Notes under the pieces: model-generated
Seen by the model: the letters and a program-made list of their open reading frames with translations, nothing else
Told to the model about the DNA's origin: nothing
Databases searched by the model: none
Assembly: GCA_946401765.1 (NCBI GenBank)
Contig: CAMIVJ010000198.1
Location: 1-5,779 of the forward strand
Length of the DNA: 5,779 bases
From: an uncultured bacterium
Lineage (GTDB): Bacteria > Verrucomicrobiota > Kiritimatiellia > RFP12 > UBA1067
Direction: 5' to 3'
Position numbers and translations under genes: made by a program
Shown: in pieces, positions 1 through 5,684 of the stretch
Layout of the letters: each line of letters starts with the position of its first letter
Numbering within the stretch: position 1 is the first letter of the stretch

Positions 1-2
1 CA

Positions 3-24
3 AGTTGTTTCAAATAGTTGTTTC
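3..24. repeat. Direct repeat AGTTGTTTC x2 at the left edge
   Basis: AGTTGTTTC occurs at 3-11 and 16-24, a 13-base period in an AT-rich stretch that contrasts with the GC-rich gene. It is cut by the window edge, so more copies may lie outside. It could be a binding site pair or chance. Confidence 0.3.
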
Positions 25-56
25 CAATCATCAGAAGGCTCGGCGGTGAATTACGA

Positions 57-83
57 GATGCGCCCGGCACATCAGGGCGCATC
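57..83. repeat. 9-bp perfect inverted repeat downstream of the large gene
   Basis: GATGCGCCC (57-65) and GGGCGCATC (75-83) are perfect complements separated by nine bases. The stem is GC-rich and lies about 90 bases after the stop of the large gene. Neither strand has a U-tract after it, so it is at best a weak or factor-dependent terminator or a transcript 3' end protector. Confidence 0.4.
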
Positions 84-111
84 CGCGAATCGTAGGGCAG
101 ATGCATTGATA

Positions 112-141
112 GCCTGGTCTAGCCAGACCTAGCATCTAGGC
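112..141. repeat. Cluster of overlapping short inverted repeats with three CTAG sites
   Basis: Several mutually exclusive hairpins overlap here: CCTAG-CAT-CTAGG (128-140), GGTCT-AGCC-AGACC (116-129), CTGG-TCTAG-CCAG (114-126) and an outer GCCTGG/CTAGGC pairing with one mismatch or wobble (112-117 with 136-141). CTAG occurs three times in 21 bases (119, 129, 136). It lies 30-60 bases past the stop of the large gene and could form part of its transcript end. No U-tract follows. Confidence 0.35.
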
Positions 142-170
142 ACTCTCGATGGGGCCCTAAAGAGGGTCAA

Positions 171-3100
171 TTACCGCACGTAGAGCGTCATGCCTACGCG
201 GAACAGCTTCGCTTCGGTGCCATCGGCGGATATCCTGATGTCGTATCCGCGCTTCTTCCACTCGGAGACATCGGGTTTGCCGGTGATTCTGCCATCCGTG
301 CTCCTTGCGAAGAGGATTGCACCGCCATGCGGAGCGAAGTTGGGGATTTCAAGCTTCGCGTCTGAGAGATCAAGAGCGCCATTGGCCTCGATGAGGTCGC
401 CGACGTCCAACCTGATTGCGCCCTTCACCACGGCGTCGCAGTCCAGAACGATTGTGCCCACCGTACCGTCGCCGCCGGGAATGAGCGCCGAGGTGACGAC
501 GAGCGTGCCGTTGCGGACCGTGCCAGTGCCGGAAACGGCCTGCTGCTCGAACGAGCCGCCGCTGAGGTCCACCACCGCGCCCTCCGCCACGTCGAGGCAG
601 TAGAGCACGTCGCCCTGGGTGAGAGTGGAGTTCTCGGTGATGGTGGGCACGACGTCCGGGCCCATCGCGTTGTTGATGCGCAGCTGCCTTTCGGAGAGCG
701 CCGCGCTCCACACGCGCAGCTCGTTGTAGTCGGCCATCGCGTCCCAGTCGCCCCAATGCGAGTGGCCGATCCAGAAGTTGTTCTGCACGATCGTAGCGGT
801 GGACCAGTTCGTCACGTCGATGCTCTTGACCCTCAGCGCCTCCGAGCCGACGGCGTCGAAGATGTAGAGCGTGACGGTGGCGGTGTTGCCGCCCTTTGGC
901 TGCACGACCGCCGCCACATGGTATTCCTTGTTGGCCGTGACGTTGGACGAGCCGATCGCCTCGTTGTTGGAGGTAGTCGCGCCGACCGCGCGGAACGAAG
1001 GATAATTGCCCGCGCCGCTCTTGAGCGCGAGAATCAGCCCCGTGAGCGCGCCGCCGGTTCCCTCCGGATTCGAGGAGTTGCCGAACGCGAACGCCTGCGC
1101 CCAGTTGCGCAGCTCGCGCGGAGTTGTCCAGAGCTCGATGGTGAACGGAATGTCGCCGCCGGGAACGATGTTGGACCCGAAGTCAACCCAGGAGGATCCG
1201 CGCGGGCCGCCGAAGAGGCGCAGCGAGGTGTTCCCCAGAAGCGCGGGCGTGGTGCCGCCCTTCAGCACGCCGTCGTTGTCGCCGATCAGGTCCTTGCAGC
1301 TGCCGTTGAAGTTCCAGCGGTGCAGGAGGTAGTTGTTCTCTGCGTCGCCAGATGCCGCGAGGGAGTTGCCGACATTGTCGCCGGGCAGAGCGTCCGGCCC
1401 GAGCAGCGCGTTCGCGGTAAGCTCGGCGTCAGATAGCACGCCGTGCCAGATTCGCACTTCGTCGTAGATGGCGTGGGCGTCCTTGTCGCCGCCGAACTGC
1501 GAATGGCCGATGTAGAACTTCGGCGCAACGAACTTGGACAGGGTCCATCCCGGCACGATGCCCACTCCGGACTTTTCGATCACGCCGGTGGTGACGTTGC
1601 GGCGCGCCCAGCGGAGCTTCGTGGTGCCGTCGGCATTTGTCGTGAACGTCACCGAGATGTGGTACTTCGTGTTGGCCGCGTACTGCGCCATCGTGTTGGA
1701 GAAGGTGGTCTTCTTGTCAGAGCTGGAAGTGCCGTCGTTCACCTCCACCACGTCCTTGTTCACATCGGTGCTGCAGGACCACGCCATCTGGAAATAGTGC
1801 CTTGTGTCGGAACCGTAGTCAACCACGCGGCTCCAGGTCCTCGTGTCCGTGCGGGTTGCCCAGATCTCGATTGTCGCGGCGTCGGTCGGCACGATCTCGA
1901 CGCCGAGCTGCAGAGAGCCGGCGCTGTTGGCGTCGCCCGTGAGACACACTGCCGTCTCGTCTTCGTTGAACGAAATCGCATCGCCGATTCCCGTGGCCTC
2001 CAAACCTCCGACGGAGTCGATGTAGTCTCCGTTGAAGCTCCAGCGGTGCTTCAGCTGCGGCTTCGGGTGGTTGGGCACGAAGAGCGTGCCCTCGTCAACC
2101 GTGAACGTATCCACCGGGGGAAGCTTGTCCATCGCCAGCGATCCGCTTCCCTTCTTGACGACCTTGCCCTCCGACTTGTACGAGCCAAGGCCGAATGCAT
2201 GGACCGTGTTGTTGCCCACGTCGAACGTCAATCCCTTGTCGCCCACGGTGACGTCGCCGAGGTTGCGGAAGTAGTCCACTATCGTCGCCGCATTGCCGTA
2301 TGCCTCGATCGTGCCGCCGTCCGCCACCAGAGTGCCCTTTCCGGCGATCTGGCCAACATAGGGCGCTACGATCTTGCCGCCGTCGTGCACGTACACCGTG
2401 CCCTTGCCGTCTGCGGCATGGGCGAGGTTCACTCCCTTGGGCGCGTTGACCACGCCAGTGCCGCTCACGTCCAGAAGGCCAGTGCCGCTTTCGGCGACGA
2501 GAAGCGGATACGAGACGGAGGTGTAGGTTCCACCAGTAATGATGTACTTGCCCACGCTGCCGGCGTAACGCCCGATGGCGGTGTAGTTCGCCGGGCAGGA
2601 TACGTCGCCGCCGCTCTGCAAGAAGTCGCCGAGGCCGTACGCGCCGATCTGGAAACTGTCGTTGGCGGTGAGCGTGCCGCCTTCCATGCGGTACACGCCG
2701 TGGCCAGATCCAATGCCGTTGTACTGGTTGTTGACGCCGCCGATGCGCGCGTCCTGGCCGCTCACGGCCACGACATCGCCCTCGCTCTGCACCACCTCGC
2801 GGTCGCCGTGGTCGCCGATGAAGAAACGGCGGGTGGAGAAGGTTCCAGCTCCGTCCTTGACGAACTGCACGTTACGTCCCACCTCGGCGTCGGTGACAAA
2901 CATGTCGCCGGAAGCATTGCGCGTCGCACCCTCAGCCGCATTGACGATCACCTTTCCGGCGACGCCGCCCATCCACTTGTTCTGAAGGTATTTCACCACC
3001 GCAAGACGGTCTTCGTCGGAGAGGACGGTGTTGAAGCAGATGAGCTCGGAGAGCTGCCTGCCCGCCGTGCGCTCACCGCTGGAGAGGTTGCGGTCGTTGG

Positions 3101-5588
3101 TTAGCGAGTCGGAGCAGCAGTCCTGGAACAGGGTGGTGGAGAGCACCAGGAACCGCGTTGGGTCGGGATATTCGTTCGTCCAGTCAACCCGCTCCGTTCC
3201 GTTCCAGAAGGAGTCGAACTTCGTGTACTGGTTGTTGCCGTACTGTCCGGCGGGGCCGCGGTGGAAGTGGTAGGCTCCGCCGCCGCCGTTGATGTCGCCG
3301 AGGAGGAAGGCGTCCTGATGCTTGTCGATCTTTATCACCCAGAAGACGGTGCGGAGATTCGTGAAGCGCTGGTAGGTCATGTCCTTCAGGCTGTTGATCG
3401 CGCCGAAATCGACAGTAGGGAAGCCCCATGAATGCGCGTCGAACACAGGCTTGTTGGCGGTTGAGGTGGCGACCACGTGGTTCGCGTCCTTGGAAGTCCA
3501 CGTGTTGACGGTGCCGTCTGCGTTCACCGAGAGGGTGGAAGCGTCGGCGGCGTCGAGCCAGAAGCATGCGCTGTCGAGAATGGCTGGCACCGGCTCGTCG
3601 GTCTTTATCGCCGAGGAGACGACCGTTCCGCCGAGATAGTCGCCCACCGTTATGCGCGAGACCTTTAGCGAATGGCCGTTCAAGTCAAGCGACGCGCCGC
3701 CGGCAATCGTCACAGTGCCGAGAGCAGACCAGTCGCAGTCTGCGCCGAGCGTCACGGCGTCGCGCCCAGATCCCATCGTGAAGTTGGCTGCGTCGAAATG
3801 GATTCCGTCGCCGCCGTTGATGTAGATGATCATTGGAACGTCGCCGCTGTTCGTGCCGCCCTGTCCGCCCCAGGTGTCGCCGCAGATGATCTGGAAGCGG
3901 TGCCATCCCTCGGTGACCACGCACGAGCCGGCGAGCCCCGACTGGTAGGTGCTTGTGATGGCCGCCATTTCGCCGTCGATGGCAAATGCGAACTGGTCGT
4001 CGTAGTTGACGCTGATGTACCACTGGCCTGCCTGCGCCGGCGTCACGTAGAACCAGCCGTCGTAGCGCAGCAGCGAGACGTCAAGGTAGATGTTCGCCCA
4101 GATGGTGTTCTTTCCCACGAGCTTGGACACGTCGCCCTCTCCGCAGCGGGTGTAGAAGTCGGGCGGTGTCAGAGTCCAGGTGTCATCGGGGTATCCCTTG
4201 CTGGTGTTGCTGTTGTAACGCTCAGCGCCGTAGCAGAAGCGTCCCCACTGCGTGGCGGGGTGTTCGAGCGCGCCCACCTGGAAACGGCGCCAGGGAACGG
4301 ACGTCGTGCCCTCGGGAAGCGTGAACGTGGTGTTTCCGCTCACCTTGACCGTGGTGTTGGCGCCAGGCACCGCGTTCGCCATCACCGCGCCGGAGGCGTC
4401 GCGGCATTCCCAGTTCGCAGGGTCGCCAAGGTTCGCCGCGTCGCCGCCGCCAGTCCATAGCGCGGTGGCCGGGCAGGTGGATGCGCCGCCGTCGGTGCGT
4501 ACGAGCGCCACCTCGTCGAAGCCGTTCGCGAAGGCGCCGGTGTTCGGAGAGAAGAACTGAAGCGTGTATTCGCCGGCGTCGGCGATCGCGACGCTCTTCT
4601 CAAAGGAGCCGAAGAGGTCGGCCGTGGAGACTATCGTTTCGTCGACGACGGCCGTGCCGTCGCCCTTGAGGAGGCGCACGTTTGTGGTGCCGCCCACGTA
4701 GTACGGGCGGGCGAAGTAAATGAACGACAGCCTGTACGTGCCGGGATCAGTCACTGTCACCGTCTGCTCGGCGCATGCGTCGCCGTAGTTGCTGCCAGTC
4801 TCAAGGAATAGCGCCCACTGGCCCACCGGCATTCCCGGCGGAATCAGCGCGCTGGTGCTGTTAGGCGCTGCCATGCGCGCAACGCCCACCTTGCCCGCGC
4901 CATCGCCCTTGCGCCAGCCGTTTATCATCGTGCCCACGTCGAAGTCGCCGTATGTGCCGGAGTTCACCGGCACATATGCATCCTCGAACTTGCCGTTGAC
5001 GACGAGGTTGACGGAATCGTCCACGTTGTCCCACTTCGCGAACACCACGTTGTCGTACAAGGTGGTCCAGTCGGCGCTGCTCGTCCCCTGGCTGAAGAGC
5101 AGCGTGTAGGCGCCTGGCTCGTCAATCTTCATCGTCGCCTGGAAGCGGGCGAAGGCGGCACTTCCAACAGGGCGGATCATGCCTACGGCATTCGTCACCG
5201 CACCATGCACGAGGTAGATCGTCGTCACGCAGCCGAACCGTGTTCCAGAGTCCACCCGCCCGGCGTATGCGAACGAAAGCCGGTACGTGCCTGTCTCCTC
5301 TACGTTGAACGTCTGCTCGAAGGTGCCCGCCTTCTGGCAGTAAAGAGTGTATTTCCGCACGGCGAGCGCGCCATTGACCCATGTATTGTTTCCCACTGAA
5401 AGCCCTATGCCGCCGGTGCATGTCCAGCCAGGGTTCACAAACCCTTCGCCGGTCATGTACGACCAGCTCCCAGAATTCTGCGTGACCGTGCCCTCGTCGA
5501 ACGTGCCGTTCGTGAGCAGGTTCGGTCCCGCAAAGCCGCACGCGGCAAGCAGCGAAACCGTCAAAGCCAGCATTCTTGAACACTTCAT
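171..5588 (-). CDS. Giant secreted multidomain LamG/PA14/beta-solenoid surface protein
   Basis: This 1805-residue protein has no recognisable catalytic motif; its role is inferred to be glycan binding or adhesion at or outside the cell surface. Residues 1-20 are an export signal (K2, R5, hydrophobic 6-16). Residues 22-186 and 193-365 are two jelly-roll, CBM-like domains. Residues 375-425 hold a 'DPANW' beta element of the kind seen in autotransporter-like proteins. Residues 430-600 are PA14-like ('YDDQFAFAIDGE', then 'EGWHRFQI'). Residues 610-660 are a beta-repeat linker ('GGASLDLNGHSL'). Residues 666-874 are concanavalin-like (opens 'FWLDAAD', ends 'YLQNKWMG'). Residues 880-1168 are beta-solenoid. 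Residues 1181-1402 and 1423-1648 are tandem LamG-like domains. Residues 1650-1805 are a beta-rich tail. The start is set by an ideal Shine-Dalgarno seven bases upstream and the signal peptide that follows. The domain types are known from PVC-group surface proteins; ligand and attachment mode are unknown. The gene is intact, with no frameshift seen. Confidence 0.95.
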   Translation of the reverse strand: MKCSRMLALTVSLLAACGFAGPNLLTNGTFDEGTVTQNSGSWSYMTGEGFVNPGWTCTGGIGLSVGNNTWVNGALAVRKYTLYCQKAGTFEQTFNVEETGTYRLSFAYAGRVDSGTRFGCVTTIYLVHGAVTNAVGMIRPVGSAAFARFQATMKIDEPGAYTLLFSQGTSSADWTTLYDNVVFAKWDNVDDSVNLVVNGKFEDAYVPVNSGTYGDFDVGTMINGWRKGDGAGKVGVARMAAPNSTSALIPPGMPVGQWALFLETGSNYGDACAEQTVTVTDPGTYRLSFIYFARPYYVGGTTNVRLLKGDGTAVVDETIVSTADLFGSFEKSVAIADAGEYTLQFFSPNTGAFANGFDEVALVRTDGGASTCPATALWTGGGDAANLGDPANWECRDASGAVMANAVPGANTTVKVSGNTTFTLPEGTTSVPWRRFQVGALEHPATQWGRFCYGAERYNSNTSKGYPDDTWTLTPPDFYTRCGEGDVSKLVGKNTIWANIYLDVSLLRYDGWFYVTPAQAGQWYISVNYDDQFAFAIDGEMAAITSTYQSGLAGSCVVTEGWHRFQIICGDTWGGQGGTNSGDVPMIIYINGGDGIHFDAANFTMGSGRDAVTLGADCDWSALGTVTIAGGASLDLNGHSLKVSRITVGDYLGGTVVSSAIKTDEPVPAILDSACFWLDAADASTLSVNADGTVNTWTSKDANHVVATSTANKPVFDAHSWGFPTVDFGAINSLKDMTYQRFTNLRTVFWVIKIDKHQDAFLLGDINGGGGAYHFHRGPAGQYGNNQYTKFDSFWNGTERVDWTNEYPDPTRFLVLSTTLFQDCCSDSLTNDRNLSSGERTAGRQLSELICFNTVLSDEDRLAVVKYLQNKWMGGVAGKVIVNAAEGATRNASGDMFVTDAEVGRNVQFVKDGAGTFSTRRFFIGDHGDREVVQSEGDVVAVSGQDARIGGVNNQYNGIGSGHGVYRMEGGTLTANDSFQIGAYGLGDFLQSGGDVSCPANYTAIGRYAGSVGKYIITGGTYTSVSYPLLVAESGTGLLDVSGTGVVNAPKGVNLAHAADGKGTVYVHDGGKIVAPYVGQIAGKGTLVADGGTIEAYGNAATIVDYFRNLGDVTVGDKGLTFDVGNNTVHAFGLGSYKSEGKVVKKGSGSLAMDKLPPVDTFTVDEGTLFVPNHPKPQLKHRWSFNGDYIDSVGGLEATGIGDAISFNEDETAVCLTGDANSAGSLQLGVEIVPTDAATIEIWATRTDTRTWSRVVDYGSDTRHYFQMAWSCSTDVNKDVVEVNDGTSSSDKKTTFSNTMAQYAANTKYHISVTFTTNADGTTKLRWARRNVTTGVIEKSGVGIVPGWTLSKFVAPKFYIGHSQFGGDKDAHAIYDEVRIWHGVLSDAELTANALLGPDALPGDNVGNSLAASGDAENNYLLHRWNFNGSCKDLIGDNDGVLKGGTTPALLGNTSLRLFGGPRGSSWVDFGSNIVPGGDIPFTIELWTTPRELRNWAQAFAFGNSSNPEGTGGALTGLILALKSGAGNYPSFRAVGATTSNNEAIGSSNVTANKEYHVAAVVQPKGGNTATVTLYIFDAVGSEALRVKSIDVTNWSTATIVQNNFWIGHSHWGDWDAMADYNELRVWSAALSERQLRINNAMGPDVVPTITENSTLTQGDVLYCLDVAEGAVVDLSGGSFEQQAVSGTGTVRNGTLVVTSALIPGGDGTVGTIVLDCDAVVKGAIRLDVGDLIEANGALDLSDAKLEIPNFAPHGGAILFARSTDGRITGKPDVSEWKKRGYDIRISADGTEAKLFRVGMTLYVR
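174..641 (-). other. C-terminal beta-rich tail of the large protein
   Basis: Residues 1650-1805 read as short beta-strands. The pattern 'VSGTGTVRNGTLVVTSALIPGG' is followed by 'GTIVLD', 'GAIRLDVG', 'GALDLSDAKLEI' and 'GYDIRISADGTEAKLFRVG', ending 'MTLYVR'. Tails of this style close many autotransporter-repeat proteins of PVC bacteria. There is no hydrophobic helix with a basic end, so it is not a PEP-CTERM or LPXTG anchor. It lacks a terminal aromatic residue of an outer-membrane barrel signal and the length of a barrel domain. It may be a structural cap or an unrecognised sorting signal. Confidence 0.5.
645..2048 (-). repeat. Tandem LamG-like domain pair
   Basis: Residues 1181-1402 and 1423-1648 are diverged copies of one LamG-like domain. 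Shared landmarks, in order, are 'HRW(S/N)FNG', 'IVP', 'IE(I/L)W', '(K/N)F(Y/W)IGHS', 'Y(D/N)E(V/L)R(I/V)W', a '(V/A)LS' helix start, and 'GPD(A/V)(L/V)P' at the exit. The 20-residue linker between them is acidic and small-residue rich. LamG-like folds in such proteins usually bind glycans or proteins, often with calcium; no specific ligand can be read from the sequence. Confidence 0.8.
2295..2699 (-). repeat. Beta-solenoid array of about 24-residue repeats
   Basis: Residues 964-1098 of the large protein fall into successive turns starting near 964, 988, 1012, 1037, 1063 and 1085. The first four are 24 to 26 residues long and the last ones shorter. The loose consensus is G-x-(Y/F)-x-(M/Q/I)-x-G-G-(T/D), then a variable strand, then (I/V)-(G/A) and a glycine-rich turn. 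Examples are 'GVYRMEGGTLTANDSFQIG', 'FLQSGGDVSCPANYTAIG' and 'KYIITGGTYTSVSYPLLVA'. Similar patterns occur in autotransporter-associated beta-strand repeats, which fold as right-handed beta-helices. The wider region 880-1168 has the same beta-rich composition. Confidence 0.65.
2967..3593 (-). other. Concanavalin/LamG-like domain 1 within the large protein
   Basis: Residues 666-874 start 'VPAILDSACFWLDAADASTL' and continue with 'VNTWTSKD', 'PTVDFG' and 'TVFWVIK'. They finish 'RQLSELICFNTVLSDEDR...VVKYLQNKWMG'. This is the familiar laminin-G/concanavalin-like module of PVC surface proteins, in which the final helix ('YL..KW') closes the sandwich. It differs from the two C-terminal LamG-like domains, which open with 'HRW(S/N)FNG', so it belongs to a separate subfamily. 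A vicinal cysteine pair (C823-C824) is unusual. Confidence 0.7.
3789..4301 (-). other. PA14-like domain within the large protein
   Basis: Residues 430-600 carry the hallmark order of PA14 domains. 'GWFYVTPAQAGQWYISVNYDD' is a beta-hairpin from residue 511 that ends in the paired aspartates D530-D531. Next come 'AFAIDGE' (534-540) and 'VTEGWHRFQI' (558-567). In characterised PA14 domains of yeast adhesins and some glycosidases, the DD pair helps bind calcium and sugar; transfer of that role here is inference. The first part (430-500, with 'WGRFCYGAERYN') is less typical and may be a family-specific N-terminal extension. Confidence 0.7.
4494..5525 (-). repeat. Tandem N-terminal jelly-roll (CBM-like) domain pair
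   Basis: Residues 22-186 and 193-365 of the large protein are diverged copies of one domain. Both open with a 'NL(L/V)(T/V)NG(T/K)F(D/E)' strand (residues 23 and 194). Both have 'TYRLSF' after an 'EQTF/EQTV' strand (residues 101 and 284). Both then have 'YTL(L/Q)F' (residues 161 and 341) and end in a D-(N/E)-V-(V/A) strand (D179 and D358). This layout matches the galactose-binding-like fold of CBM4/9- and DUF642-type domains. I see no clear metal or sugar site. The copies are diverged enough that the duplication is old. Confidence 0.75.
5529..5588 (-). other. Signal peptide, with ambiguous lipobox
   Basis: Residues 1-20 have a short positive n-region (K2, R5) and a hydrophobic core (M6 to A16), followed by 'LAACGFAGPN'. 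Two cleavage routes are possible. Signal peptidase I could cut after 'GFA' (A20), just before the first domain at N23. Signal peptidase II could use L14-A15-A16-C17, which fits the lipobox pattern [LVI][ASTVI][GAS]C and would give a lipoprotein anchored at C17. Only about five residues would then separate the lipid from the first beta-strand, which slightly favours signal peptidase I. Export itself is well supported. Confidence 0.85.
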
Positions 5589-5595
5589 GCAACCA

Positions 5596-5601
5596 CTCCT
5601 T
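5596..5601 (-). promoter_or_regulatory. Ribosome binding site of the large gene
   Basis: The minus strand reads AAGAAGGAG-TGGTTGC-ATG. The AAGGAG core is a full match to the Shine-Dalgarno consensus and lies seven bases before the ATG. This fixes the start at 5588. An out-of-phase start at 5655 would read through the same region in another frame and lacks such a site. Confidence 0.9.
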
Positions 5602-5616
5602 CTTTTCCGTTTGCCA

Positions 5617-5648
5617 AGAAAACCATAGAGCCTTCCCCATAGTTTTCT
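5617..5648 (-). promoter_or_regulatory. Stem-loop at the predicted 5' end of the mRNA
   Basis: In the minus-strand transcript AGAAAACUAUGG (5637-5648) pairs with CUAUGGUUUUCU (5617-5628) over 12 pairs, ten Watson-Crick and two G-U, around an 8-base loop (GGAAGGCU). The predicted transcription start falls at or next to the base of the stem. It does not cover the Shine-Dalgarno. A 5'-terminal hairpin is known to stabilise some long-lived bacterial mRNAs; that role here is inference. Confidence 0.55.
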
Positions 5649-5654
5649 GCGACA

Positions 5655-5684
5655 ATTATATCACACCTCCGCCAGCGGAATCAA
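5655..5684 (-). promoter_or_regulatory. Sigma70-type promoter with extended -10
   Basis: On the minus strand TTGATT (5679-5684) is separated by 18 bases from a perfect TATAAT (5655-5660). The -10 is preceded by TG one base upstream (TGATATAAT), an extended -10 motif. Transcription would start around 5648, giving a leader of about 60 bases. The elements overlap the last codons of the upstream reading frame, and its stop TAA is part of the -10 box. Confidence 0.7.

Noticed and set aside
3..24. Edge of a CRISPR array
   Set aside because: The repeat unit is only 9 bases with 4-base spacing, far from repeat and spacer sizes of CRISPR arrays.
1..132. Plus-strand frame open from the left edge for 43 codons, ending TAG at 130-132
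   Set aside because: There is no recognisable motif or clear codon bias and it crosses the perfect inverted repeat at 57-83. A 43-codon open stretch is expected by chance. A gene tail converging on the large gene cannot be excluded without sequence to the left.
57..141. tRNA or small RNA gene
   Set aside because: The hairpins do not form a cloverleaf and no T-loop GTTCRA motif or CCA end is present.
155..166. CCCT-AAAG-AGGG hairpin just after the stop codon as a terminator
   Set aside because: The stem is only four pairs and is not followed by a U-tract in the direction of transcription.
1443..3104. Plus-strand open frame of 553 codons (and similar ones at 756-1436 and 3672-4460)
   Set aside because: They are exactly codon-aligned with the large minus-strand gene. 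They stay open because that gene avoids TTA, CTA and TCA codons. The translations are rich in R, H, V and A with no domain or signal, and they lie antisense to well-supported domains.
171..5588. Autotransporter (type V) with C-terminal barrel
   Set aside because: The passenger-like beta repeats fit, but the last 150 residues are too short for a 12-strand barrel and lack a terminal aromatic residue.
5122..5655. Minus-strand open frame of 177 codons starting upstream of the large gene
   Set aside because: It runs out of phase through the signal peptide and first domain of the large gene, has no good ribosome site, and yields a low-complexity Arg/His-rich sequence typical of a shadow frame.
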